Part shown: positions 25,157 through 33,436 of the stretch, in pieces
Numbering within the stretch: the stretch's first letter is position 1
Layout: the number at the start of each line of letters is the position of its first letter
Assembly (NCBI RefSeq): GCF_041058985.1
Contig: NZ_JBEHZE010000002.1
Location: 186,001-250,000 of the forward strand
Length of the DNA: 64,000 nucleotides
Reading direction: 5' to 3'
Source of the DNA: Hyphococcus lacteus
GTDB taxonomy: Bacteria; Pseudomonadota; Alphaproteobacteria; Caulobacterales; Parvularculaceae
The notes under the pieces: model-generated
Told to the model about the DNA's origin: nothing
What the model saw: only the letters and a program-made list of their open reading frames with translations
Databases searched by the model: none
Program-made: the position numbers and the translations under genes

Positions 25157-27214
25157 ATGAGACAAACCATAAGACCAAATCCAACGCGCCGTGTGCGCTT
25201 CTTAAGCTCAACTGCGGCCGTACTCATACTGTCAGTATCCGCAGGCTGCGCAGACCGCGATGCAGAAGCCGTCGCTGATGAGGCCACGCCGGAAGAGCAA
25301 CAAAGCACAACGTCGGTCACCCCCTCCACTTCCAAAAGTACAGCAAAAGCGATCGACCCAAAACACGCGGCGCAACGTACAGATTGGCCAACAGTCAATC
25401 ATGATCACGGCGCACAAAGACACTCCGTTCTTGACCAAATCACTCCAGAAAATGTCAACGATCTTGAGGTTGCCTGGGTGTATCACATGAAACCGCCACT
25501 TGATCCCGCTACAGAAGAAGTACCCGGCGGGGGATTGTTAGCATCCCAAGCAATTCCATTGGTTATTGGCAATACGATGTTTATCGCAACGCCGTACAGC
25601 CGCGTGGTTGCGCTTGACGCGACAACGGGCGACGAAAAGTGGTCGTTCACCATTCCTGATTATGATCGCCCTTCGCTACGTGGTGTTGAATATTGGCCCG
25701 GCGACGATCAACAAGGCCCTGCTATCGTTTTCGGAACCCGTCTCGGACGGCTCTATTCCCTCGATGCGGAAACTGGTGAAAGAAACACCGAATTTGGAGA
25801 CAATGGCGTCGTTAACCTGAAAACGCCTGAAGTCATGCATACGGGCGTAGACAAATCTTATATTCTCCCCTCTCCGCCGGTAATTTATAAAAACCTTGTG
25901 ATTACTGGCGCTGGACCAGGCGAAGGCCCCGGCGGCACAAATGGTGGCGAAGGCCCCGCAGGCGATACGCGAGCGTGGGATATCCATACCGGTGAATTAG
26001 TTTGGACATTTCATTCCGTTCCCCGTCCGGGCGAAATTGGACATGACACTTGGGAGGGCGATAGCTGGAAAAAACGTTCCGGCGTCAATATCTGGGGCAT
26101 GATGACGCTCGATACTGAGCGAGGTATTGTCTACATGCCATTCGGCGGCCCCAACAATGACCGCTATGGCGGCGATCGTCCCGGCGACAACTTGTTTGGA
26201 AGCTCAATTGTTGCCGCGAATGCAGAAACCGGTGAGTATCTGTGGCATTTTCAAGTCGTTCGCCACGATATCTGGGATTACGATACGGAATCACCGCCCG
26301 TTTTGATGGATATCGAGCAAAACGGAGAAAGCGTGCCGGCTATTGGAATTGTCAATAAAACCGGACTAATGTTCTTCCTGAATCGCGTAACGGGCGAACC
26401 AATCCACCCTATCGAAGATCGGCCAGTACCAGCGAGCAATGTACCAACGGAAAAAGCAGCAGAAACGCAGCCCTTCCCTGTTGTTACAGAACCGCTGTCG
26501 CGCAACTCAATCTCACGCGAAGAGCTTTATAACGAAACGCCGGAACATGCCGAATATTGTCGCTCACTCGTAGACGACAATAATATGAAATTATCAAAAG
26601 ATCCGTATACACCGATTGGTTTCAATGAGTATACAGTGACATATCCGGGAACACACGGTGGCGTGAATTGGGGCGGTGGTTCCTTTGATCCTGAAACCGG
26701 TTTCTATGTGGTGAATGTTACCAATATGGGCCAGCCTATGCGGCTTATCCCGACGCCTGACGGAAAATCATATATAAACTCTGGCAAATACGCTGGTACA
26801 CGTCGCTTCTGGAATCCGGAAACGAGATTACATTGCGCAGCTCCGCCATGGGGTCAACTTGTAGCCGTTAATGTAAACACAGGTAAGGTTGAGTGGCGTT
26901 CTACGCTCGGCGTAACCGATACCCTGCCAGAAGGAAAACAGAACACAGGTCGACCGTCTCAAGGTGGCCCCTCAACGACCGCTGGTGGCCTAACATTTGT
27001 AGCCGCCACTGATGATAGCCGTTTCCGGGCATTTGAAACGAAAACTGGCAAAGAAGTTTGGACAACAAAACTTCCCGCAACGGCTCACAGTATACCTGTT
27101 ATTTATGCAAACAGCTCTGGAAAACAACACGTTGCGATCGTAGCAACTGGTGGGGGTCTTCTCCGAGCACCTGTCGAAAGCGACTCCCTCGTCGTGTACG
27201 CACTACCTGAATAG
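25157..27214 (+). CDS. PQQ-dependent dehydrogenase, lipoprotein form
   Basis: A 685-residue quinoprotein of the eight-bladed propeller family that oxidises alcohols or sugars in the periplasm. The ATG at 25157 has GAGGAA seven bases before it, giving a lipoprotein signal with the lipobox VSAGC near residue 31. Features of the family follow: TVNHDHGAQRHSVLDQI, the blade motif LVAVNVNTGKVEWRS, GGPSTTAGGLTFVAATDDS and the C-terminal TGGG loop. It resembles the soluble domain of membrane glucose dehydrogenase without its membrane anchor. The nearby cytochrome c lipoprotein gene (28007) could encode the electron acceptor. The substrate is unknown. Confidence 0.85.
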   Translation: MRQTIRPNPTRRVRFLSSTAAVLILSVSAGCADRDAEAVADEATPEEQQSTTSVTPSTSKSTAKAIDPKHAAQRTDWPTVNHDHGAQRHSVLDQITPENVNDLEVAWVYHMKPPLDPATEEVPGGGLLASQAIPLVIGNTMFIATPYSRVVALDATTGDEKWSFTIPDYDRPSLRGVEYWPGDDQQGPAIVFGTRLGRLYSLDAETGERNTEFGDNGVVNLKTPEVMHTGVDKSYILPSPPVIYKNLVITGAGPGEGPGGTNGGEGPAGDTRAWDIHTGELVWTFHSVPRPGEIGHDTWEGDSWKKRSGVNIWGMMTLDTERGIVYMPFGGPNNDRYGGDRPGDNLFGSSIVAANAETGEYLWHFQVVRHDIWDYDTESPPVLMDIEQNGESVPAIGIVNKTGLMFFLNRVTGEPIHPIEDRPVPASNVPTEKAAETQPFPVVTEPLSRNSISREELYNETPEHAEYCRSLVDDNNMKLSKDPYTPIGFNEYTVTYPGTHGGVNWGGGSFDPETGFYVVNVTNMGQPMRLIPTPDGKSYINSGKYAGTRRFWNPETRLHCAAPPWGQLVAVNVNTGKVEWRSTLGVTDTLPEGKQNTGRPSQGGPSTTAGGLTFVAATDDSRFRAFETKTGKEVWTTKLPATAHSIPVIYANSSGKQHVAIVATGGGLLRAPVESDSLVVYALPE

Positions 27215-27293
27215 CTACAACCCGGTCAGAAGTCTTAGCAACCCTGGCCTCTCAGTCCCTTCCGCGAGAGATCCAGTAAGACCCTCTGACCAA

Positions 27294-27332
27294 GCGGACC
27301 ACCGTCCTGCCCGATCCAAATCGGTGGTCCGC
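27294..27332 (+). repeat. Nested hairpin after the PQQ dehydrogenase
   Basis: GCGGACCA and TGGTCCGC pair around an inner CCGAT-CCAA-ATCGG stem. It is 80 bases after the stop codon and just upstream of the terminator. It could protect the mRNA 3' end. Confidence 0.5.
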
Positions 27333-27356
27333 ATCTCTCTCCAACAAAACAGCATA

Positions 27357-27392
27357 AATAATGCGCGCTCAAAGTTGAGCGCGTATTATTTT
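27357..27392 (+). terminator. Terminator of the PQQ dehydrogenase transcript
   Basis: AATAATGCGCGCTCAA pairs with TTGAGCGCGTATTATT (one mismatch, two-base centre) and is followed by TTG after the T-rich arm. The strong stem with A/T-rich outer arms suits a terminator acting in either direction. Confidence 0.75.
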
Positions 27393-28006
27393 GCGACAAA
27401 GGTTTTCTTGGGGAAATCCTCATCAGAAATACGCTCGAGCGGCATAATAAGTAACTAAATCGCGCCCCTAAGACACCCATGTATCGTATCGTCCAAAGAA
27501 GACTTGGGGGGCCGGGCAAGCAACCATATTCCAACAGATACTAAAGCGACTTCTGGAGTTCTACAGCCCCCTCCTCGACTGACGGCATCAATGGAATTGG
27601 TATGCAGTAAAGAGCAGCGAGGCATCAGGGAAGGAAATTTCGCGACATTAGCAAGGATACTACTCTAGTTTGCCCGACACGGCGTTCATAACTCACGACG
27701 TAGCGAACGCCTCAGGAAACCAAGTGAATACGGCAGTCAAAGTCACGTCACGATCATTCAACAATACGCAAAGTACAAAACCCGATGTTAAGTACTTGCC
27801 ATGCCGATTAAAACTTATCATCATGACGACCTTTTCACAGCACCGAATGTCATCATCATCACGTGCAGCGTCCAATGAGTGTGCGCGTTGTAATACAACA
27901 ATTAAGCAGGCCAGTCTGTAACTGGCCTGCTTAAAAATAAATAATTGATTTTATTAAAGGTAGAAAAAATGTTGGCCCGTTTAAAATGCTCGATACGGGT
28001 TTAAAA
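27393..28006 (+). other. Gene-free stretch with one strong hairpin
   Basis: No frame here gives a recognisable protein; the longest (about 80 codons) have no ribosome site and low-complexity composition. A perfect 12-base stem, AAGCAGGCCAGT/ACTGGCCTGCTT with loop CTGTA, lies at 27904-27932. It probably terminates transcription between the convergent PQQ dehydrogenase and cytochrome c genes. A short minus-strand run ending in FPKKTFVAK just before the terminator at 27392 could be the remnant of a lost gene, but it is too short to identify. Confidence 0.45.
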
Positions 28007-28402
28007 TTACTCTTCCTTAGGCGGAAAATTCTTAGCGAGATAATTGGTTATTTCCAACATCTCTTGCGGCGAACCCATCGCGCCCCGATCCCCCATAAAT
28101 TGAACGAGGTCATACCATCCCTGTCGGTCACGATTCACTTCCTCAATACGGTTCAACGCATGACACCCAGAGCAAATCCGAATTGTGGTGTCACGCCCCG
28201 GCCCCAAAGGAAGAAATTCCGCCTCTTCTTGTAACTCTTTTGAAATCGCTGGTTGCGACGGCTCTGACGGCTGCGGGCTTTCCACCGAAGTCACCTCACC
28301 TTTTGATGCGCTCGTTGTCGACGTATCAGTTTTCCCTTGTCCACATCCAGATATCAAAAGGACCGCAGACCATAGTATCAAACTTTTACGCATCGACTGC
28401 AT
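28007..28402 (-). CDS. Cytochrome c-type lipoprotein
   Basis: A 131-residue protein with a lipoprotein signal (LLISGC, lipidated Cys at residue 20), a Ser/Thr/Pro-rich linker and a small c-type heme domain with CSGCH near residue 78. The likely axial Met is in FMGDRGAM. It would accept electrons at the outer face of the inner membrane, or on the outer membrane, from a periplasmic dehydrogenase. The PQQ enzyme at 25157, encoded on the opposite strand, is the nearest candidate. AGG lies five bases before the ATG at 28402. The gene follows the TonB receptor on the same strand. Confidence 0.88.
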   Translation of the reverse strand: MQSMRKSLILWSAVLLISGCGQGKTDTSTTSASKGEVTSVESPQPSEPSQPAISKELQEEAEFLPLGPGRDTTIRICSGCHALNRIEEVNRDRQGWYDLVQFMGDRGAMGSPQEMLEITNYLAKNFPPKEE

Positions 28403-28439
28403 CTCTACCTCGTAAATGCAAAACTTCTTAAAACGAAAC

Positions 28440-28466
28440 CCGACAAGCTTTAAGCAAGCTTGTCGG
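28440..28466 (-). terminator. Terminator after the 955-residue TonB receptor
   Basis: CCGACAAGCTT and AAGCTTGTCGG form an 11-base stem with a five-base loop, 27 bases after the receptor stop. On the minus strand it is followed by GTTTCGTTTT, a weak T-tract. Some read-through into the cytochrome c gene is likely. Confidence 0.65.
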
Positions 28467-28492
28467 ATTCATTCATATCAAGTTCTCAACAA

Positions 28493-31360
28493 TTAGAACT
28501 CGAATTTTAGTCCAGCCGTAAAGTAACGACCGACGACATCATACATACCCTGGTTTGTTGGGTATTGCTGACCCGGCTGCCCATTTGCGATCAATGGTGG
28601 TTTCGTGTCCATAACATTATTAATGGTCAGATACGCATTATACATTCCGCCACCGATTTCAAAGTCATAATCTACAGTGATATCGGTATAGACGATTGCC
28701 GCAACAGTTGGCTCTTCATAGATGACCCCTACGTCTTGGGTTCTATCAATCGACCCAATGAAACGAGCACGGGCTGTGAAACCAAATGGCCCATCCTGAT
28801 ATGTCGCTGACAAATTGATCCGGTGTGTCGGATCATTCTCTTTGTTATGAACGTCCCTTGGTGCGGAATTCGCATCAGCTTGAGTTGTTCGGTTAGGAAC
28901 ATAAGATCCCAGAAGACGCAACCCAATATTAGCATCGCGACCAAAAGGTTGCATACCAAAATTATATGACAACTCGTAGTCCAGACCACTCACCGCCAAC
29001 AGTGCTTGGTTGATTGACAGTGCACGAACTGACACTGGGAAATTGTCGGACGCTGGAGAGTAGTCGAATGGATACGGACGGACCACGTACTGACAAAGGG
29101 TTGATGTACCACCCGAAACAATACACTCGTCATTCACCGCTGTTCGATTGAGGCGAGAAATAGCATCCGTAATCTTAATGTTGAAGTAATCAACAGAAGC
29201 CGACAGGCCAGGAATAGATGATGGCTGCCACACAACACCTGCGGTATGCGTATTACCAATTTCTGGCGTTAGATTCGGATTCCCGCCTGAAAGAGTAATG
29301 ATGTTATCATTGCGGCCTGAAAGCGGATCGAAGAACCCGCCACGCGCGGCCTGGTCACCCGCATACAGCTCGAACAATGTAGGCGCTCGAATATCGCGAG
29401 ACCTAGTGTAGCGGAACCGAAGATCAGAGAACGGTGTCCAACTCATCCCCAACTTCCAGGTTTTCACGCCACCACTTGTAGAGTAATCCGTATAACGGAA
29501 GGCACCGTTGAAATCGAGATTTTCCGCGAACTGGTGACCACTCAAAATCGGAACAGCTGCCTCAATAAACGCTTCGCGGACAGAATAGGCACCGGATGCG
29601 ATACCGACATTGGTCGAATTATATTTGTTTATTCGGCTCGCAACGTTGGTCCGTAAGCCTTCAGTTGATGTTTCAATAGCTGGATTAGAGTTACTGGTTT
29701 GGTTCAGCTTTTGTTTGCGATACTCGCCACCAACCGCGAAAGAAACGGGGCCAGCCGGCAAATCGAATGCATCGCCAGAGAATTCGCCAGCAACGATATG
29801 CATATTCTGCTTCACGTTGAACTTGGAGAACCCGCTAACCCAATCCATATCTGCTTGCGACGGAGAGCCTTCACCAAACCAATTGATTGGACGACAATCA
29901 TCCATCAACCCAGGATTGGTCAACGTGATATTACAAACGATATTTCCGTCTGGGTCTCGAACGGCATCAAATGACGCAAAGAATCGCTGCTGGTAGAAGT
30001 TACCCGCATGTGACGAACGAAGAATGGTATCACCGTAAGCGTAAGTTGCTTTCCAGTTAAAATCTCCAACCGTACCTTCTAACCCTGTAAGGAAAGTGTA
30101 AGCGTTACTTAGCGCATCAACTTCCTTAAATGGCTGATCAGCATGAATACGACCTGCCCCAACCCGAGCATCATCCTCTGTGCCCGCGATACCGTCACGA
30201 CCAACATATCCAGCTAATGCTGCGGCGGCGGCAGGTGGAAGGTATGCGTTATCCGCATAGACATAAATCGCGTTAGTTTGAGTACCAGAGCCAATAGTCA
30301 CGTATTTATTGCGCGACTCTGTAAAGCTTAGCTGTGCAAAAGCATTTACGTTGGACCCTACTTCAAAATCGAACCGACCAAAGAATTGATCCGTTAATTG
30401 AGAACCTGTCAGCGTATGACCAATACTTGGAGAACCATCGCCACCGATACCTTTATTGCTTGTTCCTGGTGGAGAAATACCTGGATCAAATGGTACTAAC
30501 TGACCATTCGGCAAAAAGTGCATTCCTTCGAGCGGGTTTCCATCATTGACCGCAAAGTTTTCAGCATAAGGGAACAATGTTCCAAATGTACCTGTTTGAT
30601 AAAGAACGTTAATTTGGTTCCGATATGGCGCAGCTTCAGTACCGTTACCGACTCGTCCCCACCATTCGCCACCACGTGGGCGCATTTCATTCCGCGGCAG
30701 ACCATCACGTTCATAATGATCATAGCTAAACAGGACATGACCGCGATCACCGAGCACATCAAATCCACCTGCAATCGAGGCTTTAAACGATTTGTCATCT
30801 CCGTAGCCTGACAAGCCACCCTGAACCTGCCCCTTAAGGCCATTGTAGTCTTTATCAAGAATATAATTGATAACGCCACTAACAGCATCAGAACCATATT
30901 GAGCAGACGCACCACCCGTAACAACTTCGACACGCTCAACAAGAGCAGAAGGAATAATGTTAACGTCAACAGTACCATTAAAGGTCGTCGGTGGAATTCG
31001 CTGTCCGTCAAGAAGAATAAGGTTCCGTACAGAACCAAGTCCACGCAGATTTAAAAAGTTACCTGCCCCGTTATTCGTGGCTTGATTACCAGTGTTTTGT
31101 GTGCTGGCATCCATTGCAAATTGCGGCAACTGATTAAGACCATCAGCGATACCACCCGGAGCAGTACGTGTTAGCTCTTCAGTCGTTACAACAGTTACTG
31201 GTGTTGGTGCGGAATATCCGTCGCGTACGATTCTCGAACCGGTGACAACGATCGTGTCATCGTTCGATGATGCACCGGCTTCTTGTGCCGTTGCTTGTGC
31301 ACCAATGGCTAGCAAACTTACGCCGCCCATCATTGCAGGAACTAGTCTTAACATTTTCAA
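28493..31360 (-). CDS. TonB-dependent receptor with large plug/barrel (955 residues)
   Basis: The signal peptide runs to about residue 25 (GAQATAQE) and is followed by the TonB-box region DDTIVVTGSRI, the plug (DGLNQLPQFAMD, RGLGSVRNLILLDGQRIP, VERVEVVTGGASAQYGSDAVSG) and a 22-strand type barrel ending in AGLKFEF with the C-terminal Phe used for outer-membrane insertion. The type is the one often linked to carbohydrate uptake. The start is either the TTG at 31360, seven bases after GGAGGG, or the ATG at 31354. Its promoter carries the same motif as the MFS promoter, which puts it in the sugar-island regulon. Confidence 0.9.
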   Translation of the reverse strand: MKMLRLVPAMMGGVSLLAIGAQATAQEAGASSNDDTIVVTGSRIVRDGYSAPTPVTVVTTEELTRTAPGGIADGLNQLPQFAMDASTQNTGNQATNNGAGNFLNLRGLGSVRNLILLDGQRIPPTTFNGTVDVNIIPSALVERVEVVTGGASAQYGSDAVSGVINYILDKDYNGLKGQVQGGLSGYGDDKSFKASIAGGFDVLGDRGHVLFSYDHYERDGLPRNEMRPRGGEWWGRVGNGTEAAPYRNQINVLYQTGTFGTLFPYAENFAVNDGNPLEGMHFLPNGQLVPFDPGISPPGTSNKGIGGDGSPSIGHTLTGSQLTDQFFGRFDFEVGSNVNAFAQLSFTESRNKYVTIGSGTQTNAIYVYADNAYLPPAAAAALAGYVGRDGIAGTEDDARVGAGRIHADQPFKEVDALSNAYTFLTGLEGTVGDFNWKATYAYGDTILRSSHAGNFYQQRFFASFDAVRDPDGNIVCNITLTNPGLMDDCRPINWFGEGSPSQADMDWVSGFSKFNVKQNMHIVAGEFSGDAFDLPAGPVSFAVGGEYRKQKLNQTSNSNPAIETSTEGLRTNVASRINKYNSTNVGIASGAYSVREAFIEAAVPILSGHQFAENLDFNGAFRYTDYSTSGGVKTWKLGMSWTPFSDLRFRYTRSRDIRAPTLFELYAGDQAARGGFFDPLSGRNDNIITLSGGNPNLTPEIGNTHTAGVVWQPSSIPGLSASVDYFNIKITDAISRLNRTAVNDECIVSGGTSTLCQYVVRPYPFDYSPASDNFPVSVRALSINQALLAVSGLDYELSYNFGMQPFGRDANIGLRLLGSYVPNRTTQADANSAPRDVHNKENDPTHRINLSATYQDGPFGFTARARFIGSIDRTQDVGVIYEEPTVAAIVYTDITVDYDFEIGGGMYNAYLTINNVMDTKPPLIANGQPGQQYPTNQGMYDVVGRYFTAGLKFEF

Positions 31361-31650
31361 CTTAACACCCTCCCTATCATTAATCTGCCGCTACTACGGT
31401 CAGGCAGCCTCATACCTTCTCTTCGAAGGTTGGCTAATATGATTTAATTATTGAATTGACGCGCCACCACCTCGCATGGTCGCAAACGCCGCTCAGTCAA
31501 AAAAATGCGCCGGCACTCAATAGCCGTCGTGAAAAGTTTGAATTCTGATACGCAAGACTTTTAGCCCTGCCCCATCCTCCGCCTACCGATTTATAGTCAA
31601 TCTGGACAATTATATGGTTCTAAAATGAATCACCTTGCCTCTATGAAACT

Positions 31651-31680
31651 GTATACTAAATACTATACTGAAACTGTCAA
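31651..31680 (-). promoter_or_regulatory. TonB receptor promoter with overlapping GntR-type operator
   Basis: Read on the minus strand: TTGACA (31680-31675), 16 bases, then TAGTAT running into TAGTATACAG (31658-31649). This is the same arrangement as at 14768. A second, overlapping TATAC copy lies inside the spacer. The rest of the 457-base gap 31361-31817 contains an AT-rich leader and no gene. Confidence 0.6.
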
Positions 31681-31817
31681 CCACCTAAAATAAGAAGTAG
31701 GCAACACCCCAAAAATACCAATATCTTATTGTTTTTTATGCATTATTTGAAATCTCGTTTAGAATTTTCTTACCTTTCGTCACAAATTCTAACCCGACAC
31801 TGAGGAGTAAAGTTATC

Positions 31818-32249
31818 ATGAAAATTATGCCGACAGCAGGCCTTGCCTTCGCTGCCCTTTGCTGCATTTCTTCACCCGCGTTTGCATCGCAAACGGCAGA
31901 AACACGTGGCAAAACCTGTATTTACGAGATGCGTACCTATTACGCAGCAGACGGAAAATTGGAAGAACTACATTCCCGCTTTCGCGAACATACGTTGAGA
32001 ATTTTCGCAAAACACGGAATTGAATCCGTGGGGTATTGGGTTCCAGAAGAAAATTCGAAAAATACGCTGATATATATTCTAACTTACCCGGACAAACACT
32101 CGCGCACCAATTCGTGGGCAGCATTTCGTGCCGATCCAGAGTGGCAGTCGGTCGCAGAGAAGTCAGAGGAAAATGGAAAACTGGTCGAGCGAGTCGACTC
32201 CACTTTCCTCTATAACACCGATTATTCGCCTATGAAGTGTTCTGAATAA
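31818..32249 (+). CDS. Exported NIPSNAP-family protein
   Basis: A 143-residue protein with a Sec signal (FAALCCISSPAFASQ, cleavage near residue 24) and one NIPSNAP domain, a ferredoxin-like fold: CIYEMRTYYAADGKLEELH, then GYWVPEENSKNTLIYILTY and WAAFRADPEW. NIPSNAP domains are small dimeric modules of unclear, sometimes enzymatic or ligand-binding role; an exported single-domain version is less usual. GAGGAG precedes the ATG by 11 bases. It is divergent from the TonB receptor and shares its promoter region. Confidence 0.82.
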   Translation: MKIMPTAGLAFAALCCISSPAFASQTAETRGKTCIYEMRTYYAADGKLEELHSRFREHTLRIFAKHGIESVGYWVPEENSKNTLIYILTYPDKHSRTNSWAAFRADPEWQSVAEKSEENGKLVERVDSTFLYNTDYSPMKCSE

Positions 32250-32260
32250 ACCTAAATAGG

Positions 32261-33382
32261 TTACAAATCACGCCACGCTGGCTTAGGAGAATTACCCGGC
32301 AGGGAAGTTGCTTCGTATACGGCACGTGCAATTGCCCTAGCCAGAGTGTCCGCAGCGATTGCCCCAAGCCGCATCGTTAAAACAGAACGCGGCATAATCG
32401 ATGGTGCTTCATGTTGAGCTGTCGAAAGCGAGAAAACGACATCGCCATCAAACGGCGCGTGGATTGGCCGGAGTGCCCGCGCCAATCCATCTTGCGCCAT
32501 AACCGCAATACGCTGCATCTCAACCCGCGTTAACGCAACGTCCGTAGCAATACATGCAATTGTCGTATTCGCACGCGGTTTTGCTTGGCGCAGCGCGTGA
32601 CCATAATCTTCTGGATTGGCATGAAGCTCTTCAGTACCCAGCCCCCCAAACTCATTACCAATCTCAACTGGCGCGGCCCAAAACTGCTTACTTCCGGGCG
32701 CAATTGCTGACCCTAAACTATTAACCGCAACGATCGCACCAACGGTATGCCCATCGGCGGTAACAGTTGATGCTGACCCGAGACCACCTTTGATACCACC
32801 CGACATAGCGCCGAAACCGGCACCAGCAGTCCCTAGCTCAAATTCTTCTGACGCGGCTTCAAGCGCCTTTACACCCAGCTTTCGATAAGGTGGTTTCTCG
32901 CCCCATTTTTTATTACCGCCATTCGCAAGGTCATAAAGGCAAGCGGTTGGAAGAATCGGTGACGGCGGCACGCCTGGCACAGAACCCATGGAAAATCCGC
33001 GATTACGCGCGCCCATCCAAGCAGCGATCCCATCCGCAGACGCCATTCCGTACACAGAACCACCGGAAAGAACCACCGCATCAACTTCCTGAACGAGATT
33101 GTGTGGTGCGAGTGCATCTGTTTCTCTCGTGGCAGGGCCTCCTCCGCGGACATCAACTGCCGCGACAGCCGCTTTATCTGGAAGAATAACAGTGACGCCT
33201 GTTTGCACTTTAGCATCCTGAGATTGCCCTATTTTTAATCCGGGAACATCAGTAATCAAATTACGGGGACCAGTTTGGCGTGCTGTGTTTCCATCAGCGG
33301 CAAATGATAGCCCGCCCGCGGAAAGTGCAAACCCGGCTGAAGAAACCGAAGCCAGTGTTCCAAGTAATTCCCTGCGATTCAT
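32261..33382 (-). CDS. P1-family (DmpA/BapA-type) aminopeptidase, exported
   Basis: Peptidases of family S58 self-cleave and then remove N-terminal L-, D- or beta-amino acids. Numbered from the ATG at 33382 (AGGAGAGATCG before it), a 28-residue signal (RRELLGTLASVSSAGFALS) precedes the domain. GGLGSAS at 199-205 contains the cleavage point and Ser203, the probable nucleophile. DVRGGGPATRETDAL and SGGSVYGMASADG are conserved oxyanion and substrate regions. A start at 33436, touching the transporter stop, is possible but would bury the signal peptide. As the last gene of a TonB/peptide-ABC operon it probably processes the imported peptide in the periplasm. Confidence 0.88.
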   Translation of the reverse strand: MNRRELLGTLASVSSAGFALSAGGLSFAADGNTARQTGPRNLITDVPGLKIGQSQDAKVQTGVTVILPDKAAVAAVDVRGGGPATRETDALAPHNLVQEVDAVVLSGGSVYGMASADGIAAWMGARNRGFSMGSVPGVPPSPILPTACLYDLANGGNKKWGEKPPYRKLGVKALEAASEEFELGTAGAGFGAMSGGIKGGLGSASTVTADGHTVGAIVAVNSLGSAIAPGSKQFWAAPVEIGNEFGGLGTEELHANPEDYGHALRQAKPRANTTIACIATDVALTRVEMQRIAVMAQDGLARALRPIHAPFDGDVVFSLSTAQHEAPSIMPRSVLTMRLGAIAADTLARAIARAVYEATSLPGNSPKPAWRDL

Positions 33383-33436
33383 CGATCTCTCCTGTCTAAT
33401 TTTAATCATCGTTTTTTGCTTGTTCGTATATGGCAT

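Noticed and set aside
27393..27480. Possible cytochrome c or other gene remnant on the minus strand
   Set aside because: Only about 20 codons are open and no CxxCH motif is present.
27670..27921. Open frames on both strands in the long gap
   Set aside because: Overlap the hairpin at 27904, lack ribosome sites and give no family resemblance.
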